From Anolis sagrei (taxonomy: Eukaryota > Chordata > Lepidosauria > Squamata > Anolidae), in contig NC_090023.1 in NCBI RefSeq assembly GCF_037176765.1, positions 46,641,366 to 46,705,365 on the forward strand: 64,000 nucleotides of DNA. The letters run 5' to 3'. Below the pieces are notes generated by a model. The model made no database searches, had not been told where the DNA came from, and saw only the letters and a program-made list of their open reading frames with translations. Below are positions 1 to 12,309 of this stretch, in pieces. Positions within the stretch are counted from its first letter, which is position 1. Every line of letters begins with the position of its first letter. A program made the translations under genes and the position numbers.

Positions 1-189
1 ATTGATAAAAACAGTGTAAAACATCAAAATTGACCCTCTCCTGATATAACATTAAACATTATTGAAGTATATCACATAAAATAACAGTACATATTACACA
101 AAGATGTAACCATTGGCTGTAAATAGTCCTGGGTCATTGCACTTTCAACTATCCCTTTAACTTTAAATATTCCTATGATGGGCCAAATG

Positions 190-372
190 CTTGGTTCCAC
201 AGCCAGGTCTTTAGCTGTCTCCTAAAGGTCAGGAGGGAGGGGTCCGACCTGATCTCACTCGGGAAGGAGTTCCACAGCCATAGGGCCACCATCGAGAAGG
301 CCCTGTCCCTCGTTCCCACCAGCCACACCTGTGAGGCTGGTAGGGCCGAGAGCAGAACCTCTCTGGAAGATC
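190..372 (-). mobile_element. L2-like LINE 3' coding fragment
   Basis: Read on the minus strand it encodes RAFSMVALWLWNSFPSEIRS followed by DPSLLTFRRQLKTWLWN, the C-terminal tail typical of L2/CR1-type reverse transcriptases in reptiles. Only this end is present. Confidence 0.65.
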
Positions 373-1454
373 TTGATCTACAAACTGGTTCATAGAGGCA
401 GATACATTTGGACAGGTAAGTTGGACTTGGATAAATATGCAGTCAATCAGTTGAAAACATTACACTCCTTCAGATCAGGTGCCTAGAAACATCCAGAACT
501 GGTGTTGCAATTCTCATACCTATGCCTATTACTTTGCAAGTAGGTACTTACTACAAGAAGCTTGCTAAGGGTGACCAAGCACATCTATACAAGCCATGTT
601 TGGGCATTGCAAGGTGATGGTAATGATACAAGGTACCCAATGGATTGAGATAGTGGGACTGGTGTCACTGCACTATGCCATTTTGGCTACCATTTCTCGT
701 CACCACCCATATCACAAAGAAGCAAACATTGTCTTGTGGCTGGAAGCCCTTAGGCACTTGAGCATGTCTTGGGGATGCAGAGTAGTAAATAAAAAACAAG
801 GGGGCTGGCATTTGTAGGGATGATCCAAGATAATGAACTATAGGTAGCCAATTTTTGTCAACATCCAAGGGGTGAGTAGATGCACATCGCCATGAATGAT
901 TGAGAGGTATGAAACAAGATCATAAAGTGTATTGATTTTCCTTATCGTTTAACAAGCAGGAAAAGGCCTGTATAAAGTATGGACAATGGAAAGCTTTGAT
1001 ACACAGATATCTAGAAGAAAATAAACATTTAAGTCTGATTAGGGGGGGAAAGTGAGAAATGGTTTGTCAAACACATAATTCAAAATTAATTGTCTCTAAC
1101 CTGAACTTCTTGTGTTGAATTCTAATTTGTGTAGGTGTTTAATTACTTGGTATTTTTTGTAGAAATCAAGATAGCAAAAGCAGATGTATGGTGTAGCAAT
1201 TAGTATCAGCAATTAGCAATATCTTAGAAATTGTATACATATGGACTAATTTGGAGGGTCAGATAATTTGTTGATAACTAAACGCCTTCACTGACTATTA
1301 AAAAAAGTGCTATAGCAAATTTTTGGTAAGAATATGGACTCAGCTATGTTGATTTTTGAAATAACAAGAAAAGTTAGGGAAATGTGTTAAGCAGTTTTAA
1401 GTATTTTGATATTTGTATTTTATGAGATATGTGTTCATATAAATAAAAAGAGTT
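373..1454. other. Intergenic, nothing recognised
   Basis: Short open frames here lack codon structure or family motifs. No repeat family recognised. Confidence 0.5.
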
Positions 1455-2515
1455 CCAGCAATATAATTACTCTCAGCCCAGTCATAGCAAATTTCTACAT
1501 GGAACACTTTGAAAAACAAGCCCTGGAAACAGCAACAAAAAAGCCCACTATATGGTTCAGATATGTGGATGACACTTTCACCATTTGGAGCCATGGAGAA
1601 GAAGAACTCAACAGGTTCCTGGACCATCTTAACAGCATCCACCCAAACATCCAATTCACCATGGAAAAAGAAAATGAAGGAAAACTGCCTTTTCTAGATG
1701 TCCTAGTCATCCGCAAACCAGATCAACAATTGTGTCACACAGTTTACAGAAAACCACACACAGAGATAAATATCTACATAAAAACTCCAACCATCACCCA
1801 AGTCAAAAAGAAGCCCCATTAAAACCTTGGCAGACCGTGCAAAAAGAATCTGCGAACCCCACCTCCTCCAAGATGAACTGAACCACCTCAACTGGGCTCT
1901 CCAGGCCAATGGATACTCCACCTCAGACATCAGAAGAGCTGCAAGACTGAGAAAAAAGCCATGAGAGTAAAGACAAAGATCCACCCAGAGGAAAAGTGTT
2001 CTTGCCATACATCAAGGGAACCACTGACCGATAGGGAAGCTGATGAGGAAACACAACATACAAACTATCTACAGACCCACCAAGAAAATCCAATAAATGC
2101 TATGTTCAGCAAAGGACAAGAGGGATTCTCTCACATCTGCAGGAGTCTACCATATACCATGCAGCTGTGGACAAGTCTACGTAGGGACCACCAAACGCAG
2201 CATTGCCCAAACACGAATCAAGGAACATGAAAGGCACTGAAGACTACTTCAGCCAAAGAAGTCAGCCATAGCAGAGCACCTGATGAACCAACCTGGACAC
2301 AGCATATTATTTGAGAACACAGAAATGCTGGACCACTTGAACAACCACCATGTCAGATTACACAGAGAAGCCATTGAAATCTATAAACATGTGGACAATT
2401 TCAACAGAAAGGAGGAAACCATGAAAATAAACAAAATCTGGCTACTAGTATTTAAAAACTCTAAAATTACAACAGCAAAACAACAGAGAGGAAACAATCT
2501 TTGAAAAAGTTAGGA
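1455..2515 (+). mobile_element. Penelope-like element, 3' half (RT and GIY-YIG)
   Basis: The first part encodes the end of a reverse transcriptase with LSPVIANFYMEHFE, the catalytic YVDDTF and LPFLDVLVIRKPD, then VYRKPHT. Around 2150-2225 lies a GIY-YIG endonuclease start (GQVYVGTTKRSIAQTRIKEH), followed by [22 protein letters not shown] plus GIY-YIG is the signature of Penelope-like retroelements. The copy is 5'-truncated and decayed, with several breaks. Related 3' ends recur through the window. Confidence 0.85.
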
Positions 2516-2734
2516 GATATTCAAAGGCTACCAAAGTATTGCAATATAAATAGATTATCTGAAATAAAGAAAAATCATAGCAAAAGCTAGCAAAAAATCT
2601 GGGTTTGCCAAAGTTATTTTTTTGGACTGTAAACTAACACTCCTCAGCCAGCATGACCAGCGGCAATGCTGTTGGAGGATTCTGGGAGTTTTAGTCTTAA
2701 CCAGGAGTATAAAACTCATTTTCATTGAGGGCCA

Positions 2735-2798
2735 TTGTTGTTGTTTATTCATTCAGTCACTTCTGACTCTTCGTGACCTCATGGGCCATACCATCAGG
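2735..2798 (-). mobile_element. 64-bp Bov-B (RTE) LINE 3' end with 13-bp TSD
   Basis: The stretch is the complement of the Bov-B 3' terminus seen in full at 51090-51150. It is flanked by exact 13-bp duplications (tcattgagggcca) at 2722-2734 and 2799-2811, so it is a real, extremely 5'-truncated insertion into an older repeat. Confidence 0.85.
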
Positions 2799-3078
2799 TC
2801 ATTGAGGGCCACATTCAGCCTTATGGTTGTCTTCAAAGGGCCACTGAATCCATGGATGGAGCATCCATGAATACAGAGGACCAACTATAATTCTTTTCAA
2901 TAATGACCAGTGCTCTTTAGTTTTTACCTAATTTGGGTCCTCAGATATTATTGAATGACAAGTCCCATCGCTTTTGATTAGCTGTCTTGTGGACTGGGCA
3001 TAGTGGGAACTGCAAGTCAACAACACTTCAGGCTCTGAGGCTAGGGAAAGGTTACAGGACATTTTAAAGTCAGACATC

Positions 3079-3321
3079 ATGTTGTTGCTGTTTATTCGTT
3101 CAGTTACTTCCAACTCTTTGTGATCTCATGGACCAATCCACGTCAAGAGTTTCCTATCAGCTGTCACCACCACCAGCTCCTTCAGAGTCAAGCCGGTCAC
3201 TTCAAGGATGCCATCCATCCATCTTGCCATTGGCCGGCCCCTCTTCTTTTTTCCTTCCATTTTCCCAAGCATCATTGTCTTCCTTAAGCTTTCCTGTCTT
3301 CTCATGATGTGAGAATATGAT
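3079..3321 (-). mobile_element. Bov-B (RTE) LINE 3' end
   Basis: On the minus strand it encodes the decayed Bov-B tail (MRRQESLRKTMMLGKMEGKK, then [19 protein letters not shown]). Near-identical 10-bp flanks (gtcagacatc at 3069, gtcaaacatc at 3322) are a probable target-site duplication. Confidence 0.85.
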
Positions 3322-3555
3322 GTCAAACATCGCATTATCCACAAGTCTTGTGTCTAAATTCAGACCCCACTATCCAGAGTAAACAGCCCAAACTACAGCC
3401 CTCCAGATGTTACTGTATCACACTCCCATGAACTCTAGTCATGATGTCTAATGATGAAGAATGCAAGGGTTGGAGTCCAGGACCTGGAGGAAAATTACAT
3501 GGCAGGCAGGACTCAATCCTCAGACCTTGAGTTTGACACATATGGTCTAAAAGAA

Positions 3556-3668
3556 TGGTCCTCAACCTGTGGGTCCCCAGATGTTTTGGCTTTCAACTCC
3601 CAGAAATCCTAACAGCTGATAAACTGGCTGGGATTCCTGGGAATTGTAGGCAAAAACATCTGGGGTCT
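3556..3668. mobile_element. Short palindromic hAT-type MITE
   Basis: Inverted arms beginning ggtcctcaacctgtgggtcc and containing ccccagatgttttgg pair with the right half (caaaaacatctgggg). The same family appears at 7318-7463, 26277-26432 and 26901-27034. The right terminus is worn. Confidence 0.65.
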
Positions 3669-5855
3669 AAACAGTGAATTTCTGAGCTGGCTTTCCTATT
3701 ACATACAGTCCACATCTTGTAATTGGGGATGTCAGTTAATAGATCTGATACCTTCTTCATACAAGGCATATGCTTTCCCCCATAACCTCTGTTCCCTGGT
3801 CATATGGACTATGGGTTTCTGGAAACTATAAAGCTCTGATATAGTCACACAAAACCTTGACTCAAGAACACTTTGGTACTTCCAAACGGTAAGTTCCTAG
3901 CATTCACAACTCAGAGGCATTGTGTAATTTGGTTCCTTGTTAAGCCATTGTGTCTGTCTAAGGGAATATTAGCAGATATTTGGACAGCTGCCCTACACAT
4001 AGCTGCAATAGAGTTTTGCCCTAAGTTTCGATCTGAGTGTAGCAGAGATAAGTGTAAAGCAAAGTATATCATTAAGTACTTCCTAAAAAGAAAAAGAAAA
4101 ACAAATGTGAAAATGGAAGAAACAGTGGGGGAAATGCAGGAGGATTGTAAGTGGAAGATAACACCATCTGGACCCTCTGATGGGTGATTACATGAAAAAA
4201 GCATCATCTAGAAGCACCTTCAGAATCCCATTTTCCTTTACAATAATCCTTAGTTGCCTTGTTAACACCGTGTAGAGCTTACCCAGATAAAGCAGTAAAA
4301 TAATAAAAGCCTACAAAATCTAAAGAATGTTAGAATCCGACAAGGAATGTACATTTTCATGAGAAATACCAAGGTATAGGATTTTTCTCCTGGGCAGCAC
4401 CCAGCAGGAATAGAACTTCATATATCCATAGCTTGGGGGCAGGGAGGGAAAATGGGGGTGAAAGCAACCAAACCTTCATCAGTACCATATTATTCTTGCC
4501 CTGACCACACCATGCTGTTCCAAATCAGACAAAAGCTGCTCTCCATCTCTCCATCTGAATTCACAGCTCCGGCATGAAATGGGGAAGAAATCGAAGTGTC
4601 ATCCTGAATTATGAAAGACAACCATCATCATGAATCTTTAAGATTATTTATGATGTACTTTGCTTTGCACTTATCAACACTGCATTTGTGTGCATGCTGG
4701 GTTCTGAGCTAGCAGTGGAAACTGAAAGGTGGCTCATGCTGCGGCTGTGTGTGGGTGAGCTGCCCAAACGCCCATGCACGCCCACGCACATGGGCCGACT
4801 TTATGGATAACTGGGGGCCAAATCAGACATGACAGGAGGGAATCATCTCCATTTTGTTTTTTAATTAGCTAGCAACCTCAGGCAGCACCTTTGAAGATCA
4901 GAGGAGACACACTCTGGAAGATAGCGTTTAACCCTTTCCCTAGTGTAATCCACCCTTCAAGTAGCTATTAGCCTAGGGGTCAAGGCAAAGACAGAAACAG
5001 CATCTGTATCTTTCTTTCCTTCCAGTACTCAAACTAAGGGAAACATTAGCCAGAAATCCAATCCAGCCCCCTCTCCCCCCTCTCCCTCCATGCGATCAAC
5101 CCACCACTTCCTGCTGACTCAAAACACGGGTGCATTGATGGGCCTGTCTTATACCTTAACTCCCGACTGAAATGAAAAATTCAGTACAATACCACAGCCA
5201 CAACTTCCCAGCAGCTAATGAAGCACTGGTGGTATAGAAAATCTAAAATGAAACATGGACTTTAATAGTGTCACTATCTATAAAGAGATCTGCAGTACAG
5301 TCTTAGGCATAATTACTCCATTTTTCTTAGCAGAGTCCAATTGAGCTACATTCAAGAGAAGGGAGACTGCTTGTATGTCATACGCTTAGTCCCAGGTTAG
5401 CAACCTACATAGAATTTCTCTGTAAAATTTAGTGTAATTTACAGAAACAATTGCACCTTTATGTGTAAAGGTTCTCTGCCTCTTGCACTACCTGTTTCTA
5501 AGTGTAAATGATTGTCCTCATTTAATCCTCCTCTCAAATAAGGAATTTAGTGATAGCTCAAGCAAGGTCAATGACATCTGTGCTGTGCGTTTTAGTCCAT
5601 TCATGAAAGTAAATGATCACATTACCTCCAGTTCTGAAACATTGTCAGTTCTTTAACTCCAGGTTTTGATTATTTGTATCAGAAACCAGAATATACTTCT
5701 AGTTTTAACATGGGGTGAAAGCAATGAATGTGAAAGCATACAACAGTCAGATTCTCCACATTTTGTTGCTTTTGGTGGAGTGGCTACAGCTCCAAAACCT
5801 TAACACTGATTGTAAGTTAGGGATTTTTTTCCTTCGAAGGACTTTCCCTCTATAA
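3669..5855. other. Intergenic, nothing recognised
   Basis: Unique-looking sequence with only short random frames and a GC-richer patch near 4680-4800. It could hold old regulatory sequence; no motif supports that directly. Confidence 0.5.
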
Positions 5856-6874
5856 CAGCGTTTCTCAACCTGGGGGTCAGGACTCCGGGGGCGACTGGGG
5901 TGTCAGAGAGGTCACCAAAGACCATCAGAAAACATAGTATTTTTTTGCTGGTCATGGGGGTTATGTGTGGGAAGTTTTGCCCAGTTCTATCATTGGTGGG
6001 GTTCAGAATGCTCTTTGAGTGTAGATAAATTAACTACAATTCACAAATATCAAGGCCAGGCCCATAGCCAGAATTTTGTTTCGGGGGGAGCTGAGTTTGA
6101 TTTGGGGGGGGGGGCTGAGTCTGAGTGAAAGAGGGTCTAACCTAGCAAACCTTTTATATCATTACCCCAAAACCCCCATGCATATGGGATATATTGAGCA
6201 TGGTGTTTAGATCATGATATGAATAAACATAACAGTTTAAATAATGTACCAATAAGGCCTTCTCGCGGACCACCATGAGATTTTTTGGGGGGGGGGGGGG
6301 TTTGAAGCCCCTCAAGCCTCCCCCCCCTCCCCCCGGCTACATGCCTGATCAAGGCCTATTTTCTCCAAACTCTACCAGTGTTCTCTTTTAGGCATACAGA
6401 GTATTCATGCCAAGTTTGGTCCAGATCCATCATTGTTTGAGTCCACAGTGCTCTATGAACTACAACTCCAAAACTCAAGGTCAATGCCCACCAAACCCTT
6501 CTAGTATTTTCTATTGACCATGGGAGTTCTGTGTGCCAAGTTTGGTTCAATTCATTTGGTGGAGTTCAGAATGCTCTTTGATTGTAGGTTATCTATAAAT
6601 CCCAGCAACTACAACTCCCAAATGACAAAATCAATCCCCCACCCCCAACCCCACCAGTATTCAAATTTGGGCATATGGGTATTTGTGCCAAATTTGGTCC
6701 AGTGAATGAAATTACCTCCTCCTGCTGCATATGAGATATTTACATTATGATTCATAACAGTAGCAAAATTGTAGTTATGAAGTAGCAACAAAAATAATTT
6801 TATTGTTGGGGGTCACCACAACATGAGGAACTGTATTAGGGGGGTCACAGCATTAGGAAAGTTGAGAACCACTG
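5856..6874 (+). mobile_element. hAT-type non-autonomous element (about 1 kb)
   Basis: It opens CAGCGTTTCTCAACC and closes GTTGAGAACCACTG, giving terminal inverted repeats, with flanks ctctataa and ctctatta (7 of 8 match), as expected of hAT 8-bp duplications. No coding sequence is seen. A better-preserved 726-bp relative at 45015-45740 has a perfect 8-bp duplication. Poly-G runs lie at about 6105 and 6285. Confidence 0.8.
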
Positions 6875-7317
6875 CTCTATTAGAACTTTGTTATATAGAG
6901 AGACATAAAAATGTAACTCTGCAATGGCCAGAGCCATCATAAAAACAATACAGGAAAATAAAATATTCAACTCTCTATGCAAACCAGGCCACCTTCTTTG
7001 AACCAGTTTTAGCTGCATCTCTAAGGAAACTACATGTTGACTATCACTTATCTAAAATTCCAAAATACTCCAAAATCCAAAGTCATCCACATGGGTGGCA
7101 GAGATAGTGACACCTTGGCTTTCCCATGATTCATTCTGCACAACTTTATGTCATGTACAAAATTGTGTATAAAATTATAGATAAAAGGTGTATATGAAAT
7201 ATATGTAATTGAAGTTCAGATTTAGATTAATCCCATAGCCAATATATTTCATTGTGTATATCCCTGCCCCCAATACAAAATATGGAACACATATGGCCCC
7301 AAGCATTTTGGATAAGG

Positions 7318-7463
7318 CCAGTGGTTCTCAACCTGTGGGTCCCTAGATGTTCTTCTGGCCTTCAACTCTCAGAAATCCTAACAGCTGGCTGTTTTAGGCC
7401 AAATCCTAACAGCTGGAGTTGCAGGCCAAAACATTTGGGGACCCCACAGGTTGAGAACCACTG
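7318..7463. mobile_element. Palindromic hAT-type MITE
   Basis: The arms are CAGTGGTTCTCAACCTGTGG and its complement CCACAGGTTGAGAACCACTG. Flanks ggataagg and ggataaga match at 7 of 8 bases. Internal copies of aaatcctaacagctgg suggest a local duplication. Confidence 0.8.
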
Positions 7464-8436
7464 GGATAAGAAATACCCAGTTTGTGTATTTCAGTGATTC
7501 TCATAATCATTGAAACACGCAAGGTTTTGGTGTGTTCCTAGAATTTGCCCAAAAAGTCATACCTGGATCCAATGTTTTCTAACTAAAGAGCTAATCTGAC
7601 CTGAAGAAGGTGATTTGGAAGCTACCATTTTCACAATATAATTGCCACTCTCCACTGTCCATTTGAGTTAAAAATACAAGTAGTGTCTTCAAACTTTCAG
7701 AAGGAAACATTATTGGGAAGCAGAACTGCAACATCAGTGAATGCAGACTTAATAATAATAAAAAAGATGGACAAATAAGAAAAGGGGGTGAAGGGAAAGA
7801 GCACAGCAACCATCATTTTTTTCTATGTGGGGAGATAATATTCCCATCCATCATCAATTATGATCCAATGGCTATAGCCACTAAATAAATAATACCGACA
7901 GAAAGAGATCTTGAACATGACTTGATCTTGCATATGCAAAATTCATTATCTTGAGCACCTAAGCTTTCACCTCAAAAGTAAAAAAATAAGGTCTCCAGTC
8001 CTTCTTTATTGTGCATGCTTGAAAAGAAGGACAAAGGAGTAGGAATGAATTCTGTAAAATAAGAATCACCTGGACCTCTACTTCCAACATTCGTAAATGC
8101 TTTGTAACTTCTTATATTTTGGTGCTTTACATCAACTTGCTATTTTCACCCTGTTCTTGTTCAAGTGAATGCACTGACACCCATAGCAATAAAGGGAGGT
8201 CCTTGTGCTTAGCTTGTAAAGTTCATTCTAGTCACAACATTAGCATTTTTGAAAATAATAGACAGTTCTGCAAATTGAATTAAAGTTCAAAGAGCAGGAA
8301 CAACAACAAACCTGTCAAAGAAGTATATTGCCAATAATTTGCCAAAGAAAATCCTTTCGTATATTTTCAAATCACCAATCACTTTTTTGTGCCATGATTC
8401 TGGGGGCAAAAAGGGTATGCCTGTTTTTATTAACTA
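7464..8436. other. Intergenic, nothing recognised
   Basis: AT-rich single-copy-looking sequence between the MITE and the Helitron. No coding or RNA signal. Confidence 0.5.
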
Positions 8437-8519
8437 CTAGCTGTGCCCTGCCACGCGTTGCTGTGGCCTATAGTAAAACTTCTCAAAGTTGAGGTAGATA
8501 TCTGGACTATTATGAAAGA

Positions 8520-9180
8520 GAGGTCCCTACCTATTTCTTCCCCCTTTTCTTCCCCCTTTCTCTCCTTTCTTCCTTCTCTACCTCTTTCTTTCTTTCTTTC
8601 TTTCCTTCTTTCACTACTTGGTTTCATCCTTCTCTCTTTCCTTCATTCCCTCCCCCTTTCTTCCTTTGCCTTTCTTCCCTCCCTGTTTGCTTCCTTCTTT
8701 CTCTTTTTATTTCCTTTTATTTCACCACCATCATAACAATAACAATAATGCAATGCATTGCCTCCGGGACCTGACACCTCTCCCATTCCCCCTAAAAGGG
8801 TCTCAGAGGAACAATAGCATAATAATAATAATAATAGAAATAACAACCTTTACCCGCCACGTGTTGCTGTGGCCAATCTTCCCTCTTTCTCTCCTTCTTT
8901 CCCTCCCTCCCTCCCTCCCTCCCTCCCTCCCTCCCTCCCTCCTTCCTTCCTTCCTTCCTTCCTTCCTTCCTTCCTTCCTTCCTTCCCATCTTTCCTTCTC
9001 CTCTTCTTTCTCTATCTCTTTCCTTCCTTCCCCCTTTTTCTTTCTCTTCTGCTGTCTCTCTTTTCTTTCCTTCCATCTTTCCTTTTCTTTCCTTTTCTTC
9101 TTCCTCTAACTTTCCTTCCTTCCCCCTTTTTCTTTATCTCCCTTTCTCTTTCTCCCTTCTTTCCTTCCTTCCTGTCTTTC
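8520..9180 (+). repeat. Polypyrimidine (CTTT/CCTT/CCCT)n tract
   Basis: The stretch is almost pure C+T on the plus strand, with (CCCT)n at 8901-8940 followed by (CCTT)n to 8985, broken by an (AAT)n segment at about 8735-8840. It lies inside the Helitron. Open frames here are low-complexity artefacts. Confidence 0.9.
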
Positions 9181-9254
9181 CTAGATTTTGACAGGGCGGG
9201 AAGGGGCGGGGTGGGGTTTGGAGGTGGCGTGAAGTAAAAGGAGGTAAGATTGGG

Positions 9255-9480
9255 GCAGGGGAGTGATGGAGCGTGGGGTTGCGTGTGTGTGTGCGGCAGC
9301 GGGGGGAGTGATGGAGTGTGGGGTTGCGTGTGTGTGCGACGGTGGGGGGAGTGATGGAGCGTGGGGTTGCGTGTATGTGTGTGGCGGCGGGGGGAGTGGG
9401 GTTGTGTGTGTGTATGCGGCGGCGGGGGGAGTGATGGAGCATGGGGTTGCGTGTGTGTGTGCGGCAGGGGGTGTGTGTGT
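9255..9480 (+). repeat. GT-rich minisatellite, about 45-60 bp units
   Basis: The phrase gggagtgatggagcgtgggg followed by ttgcgtgtgtgtgtgcggc repeats about four to five times with variations. It sits between the pyrimidine tract and the 129-bp array inside the Helitron. Confidence 0.8.
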
Positions 9481-9594
9481 GTGGGAAGCGGCGCGGCGGG
9501 GCTTGGAGTGGGCATGGTTTCCGCAGAGGGAACGTTGGCCGGAAGGTCATGTGCGCGCGCCAGGGAACTTGCGGCTGGGCGCCAATGCGCATGC

Positions 9595-10885
9595 TCAGTT
9601 GTTTTGCCGCTTTGTGAGTGTGGTGTTGTGTTGTTTTTCATTTTGAGTAGATATGTTTGTACCTTGTGGGTTGTGTTATGGGCAGGGGGATTTTAGTTAA
9701 GTTTCGTTGGGTTTTTTTTGAGTTTTGTTCTTTTGCCGTTTTGTGAGTGTGTTGCTGTGTTGTTTTTCATTTTGAGTAGATATGTTTGTACCTTGTGGGT
9801 TGTGTTATGGGCACGGGGATTTTAGTTAAGTTTCGTTGGGGGATTTTTGAGTTTTGTTGTTTTGCCATTTTGTGAGTGTGTTGTTGTGTTGTTTTTCATT
9901 TTGAGTAGATATGTTTGTACCTTGTGGGTTGTGTTATGGGCACGGGGATTTTAGTTAAGTTTCGTTGGGGGATTTTTGAGTTTTGTTGTTTTGCCATTTT
10001 GTGAGTGTGTTGTTGTGTTGTTTTTCATTTTGAGTAGATATGTTTGTACCTTGTGGGTTGTGTTATGGGCACGGGGATTTTAGTTAAGTTTCGTTGGGGT
10101 TTTTTTGAGTTTTGTTCTTTTGCCGTTTTGTGAGTGTGTTGCTGTGTTGTTTTTCATTTTGAGTAGATATGTTTGTACCTTGTGGGTTGTGTTATGGGCA
10201 CGGGGATTTTAGTTAAGTTTCGTTGGGGGATTTTTGAGTTTTGTTGTTTTGCCATTTTGTGAGTGTGTTGTTGTGTTGTTTTTCATTTTGAGTAGATATG
10301 TTTGTACCTTGTGGGTTGTGTTATGGGCACGGGGATTTTGGTTAAGTTTCGTTGGGGGATTTTTGAGTTTTGTTGTTTTGCCGTTTTGTGAGTGTGTTGT
10401 TGTGTTGTTTTTCATTTTGAGTAGATATGTTTGTACCTTGTGGGTTGTGTTATGGGCACGGGGATTTTAGTTAAGTTTCGTTGGGGGATTTTTGAGTTTT
10501 GTTGTTTTGCCGTTTTGTGAGTGTGTTGTGTTGTTTTTCATTTTGAGTAGGTATGTTTGTACCTTGTGGGTTGTGTTATGGGCACGGGGATTTTGGTTAA
10601 GTTTCGTTGGGGGATTTTTGAGTTTTGTTGTTTTGCCATTTTGTGAGTGTGTTGTGTTGTTTTTCATTTTGAGTAGATATATTTGTACCTTGTGGGTTGT
10701 GTTATGGGCATGGGGATTTTGGTTAAGTTTCATTGGGGTTTTTTGAGTTTTGTTGTTTTGCCGTTTTGTGAGTGTGTTGTTGTGTTGTTTTTCATTTTGA
10801 GTAGATATGTTTGTACCTTGTGGGTTGTGTTATGGGCATGGGAATTTTGGTTAAGTTTCGTTGGGGGGTTTTTGAGTTTTGTTTC
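9595..10885 (+). repeat. 129-bp tandem array, ten copies
   Basis: The landmark gtaccttgtgggttgtg starts at 9659, 9788, 9917, 10046, 10175, 10304, 10433, 10559, 10685 and 10813: six exact steps of 129, then 126, 126 and 128. Copies are nearly identical (a few substitutions and one lost GTT triplet), so the array expanded recently or is homogenised. It lies in the 5' part of the Helitron. Confidence 0.95.
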
Positions 10886-10921
10886 CTCGTTGGATGCCCC
10901 TAACAAATTTATATATATAGA

Positions 10922-11622
10922 TTGAGATAGGATAAAAATTGTCCTTATTCTGATTTCTACCCACAGAAATTGGACTTTTTTGTTGCTGTGAATACTACAA
11001 AAAGAGTCTTGTGGCATTTCTAACAACTAACAGATCTATCATGGCATAAGCAGCAGTGGTCTCTAATCCAAAAACAAAAAAGTATTCCATAATGTATTTG
11101 CTAGTCCAAAGTGCCACAAGTTAATAGTGTTTTCTAAAAACTGATGCATACTTTTGGACAGCTGGGACTAGCATCACAATGACTTAGGTTTGGTCAACAC
11201 AGCTGGTGGGAGACTCAGCTGTTGCAAAGGGACTTGTCATGCTTTCCAACACGTACCAAATTCTTCCATGACATCTCCCTCTTGGGTAGCATGACTACTT
11301 CTGGGATAATGTTTCCATGAATAATTAAGATCTCATTTCAAAATCAGAGTTAGGTAATACATAGCCACACAGCTAAGTACTACTTTGTATTATTTAAGAA
11401 CTCAAGGGGACTTACTTTTACATAGATACATATACATAAGACTGTACTATTCCTTTTATTTGTACACTTTTGGGTGGATGCTATAACTGTTGGATCAAAA
11501 GTGTAAACCTTTTGTTCCTGCAGATGATGTGAACTCGCCATAGGTCATGCTGGCTGTGGCTGGTAGCAGGTGATTTCCAGAACATCTGGATGAGCAAAGG
11601 ATTCCTATCTCTGTATTTATTG
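10922..11622. other. Intergenic, nothing recognised
   Basis: Unique-looking flank between the Helitron and the MITE at 11623. Confidence 0.5.
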
Positions 11623-11681
11623 CCATATTTACCCTGGTATAATGCACCATCAATTGCAATTGCACACTTCAATTTTGAAGG

Positions 11682-11989
11682 TAAAAAGGTAAAGGTTTCC
11701 CGTCATTATGTCTAGTCATGTCCGACTCATTTCTAAGCCAAAGAATTGGCATTGTCCATAGACTCCTCAAAGGTCATGAGGCCAGCATGACTGCAAGAAG
11801 CACCATTACCTTCCCGCAGATACAGTACCTAGTGATCTACTCACATTTGCATGTTTTCGAATAGCTAGGTTGGCAAAAGCTGGGCCTAACAGCAGGAGCT
11901 CACTCCGCTCCCTGGATTTGAACCACCAACTTTTTGGTCAGCAAGTTCAGCAGCTCAGTGGTTTAACTCGCTGCACCACCAGGAGGCTC
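11682..11989 (-). mobile_element. Sauria/ACA-type tRNA SINE with 10-bp TSD
   Basis: On the minus strand it starts GAGCCTCCTGGTGGTGCAGC with a tRNA-like A box (about GGTGCAGCGAGTTAAACC), then a worn B box (GTTCAAATCC), and ends in the family tail CCTTTACC. Flanks attttgaagg at 11672-11681 and 11990-11999 are identical. Confidence 0.85.
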
Positions 11990-12309
11990 ATTTTGAAGGT
12001 GCACATTGAAAAAATATTGTTGTTTAACGCAATGCGTAGCTTCCCCATGCCTGTTGGTCATTCTGTTGTCTGCCATGGAATAGCCAACGGGCAAGTAGTT
12101 ATGTCCCTCCTGGCAGCTTTCTAAATAAGCCTTCATCACAAAGCCTTCAAAACTGAGGGTGTTAATGAGGCCAGTTCGAAAGCCATTCCCCCTCCATTAG
12201 GCAGAGGTTTGCGAGTTCGGCAACCTGAGTCCAACGGAAGTGCACAGGCAGGTTTATGTGTGTGATTCTAATGCACCATCAAATTTAATGTATAGATATG
12301 TGAAGGGAA

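Larger units (their letters stand above)
8437..10921 (-). mobile_element. Helitron (non-autonomous), full-length termini
   Basis: On the minus strand the 5' end reads TCTATATATATAAATTTG, preceded by A at 10922. The 3' end reads GCCACAGCAACGCGTGGC (a GCCAC/GTGGC hairpin), then AGGGCACAGCTAG, followed by T at 8436. A 5' TC, a 3' hairpin about ten bases before CTAG, and insertion between A and T are Helitron hallmarks. I see no Rep/helicase coding sequence, so it would need a partner in trans. The inside is almost all simple repeat: a polypyrimidine tract, a GT-rich minisatellite and a 129-bp array. A second hairpin-like end at 8853-8872 suggests an internal duplication or nested copy. Confidence 0.8.

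Noticed and set aside
8430-9240. Long open frames in the pyrimidine tract (Ser/Pro/Phe/Leu-rich one way, Lys/Glu/Arg-rich the other)
   Set aside because: Low-complexity repeat read in several frames; no start context, splice sites or family motif.
9012-9641. 209-codon frame rich in His, Thr and Pro
   Set aside because: It is the complement of the GT-rich minisatellite and pyrimidine tract; composition explains it.
9595-10885. Regular repeats that could suggest a CRISPR array
   Set aside because: Units are contiguous 129-bp tandem copies without unique spacers, in a vertebrate genome and inside a Helitron.
11940-11989. Possible tRNA gene (A- and B-box-like sequences)
   Set aside because: The boxes belong to the tRNA-derived head of a SINE, with the SINE body and target duplication present; no full cloverleaf.
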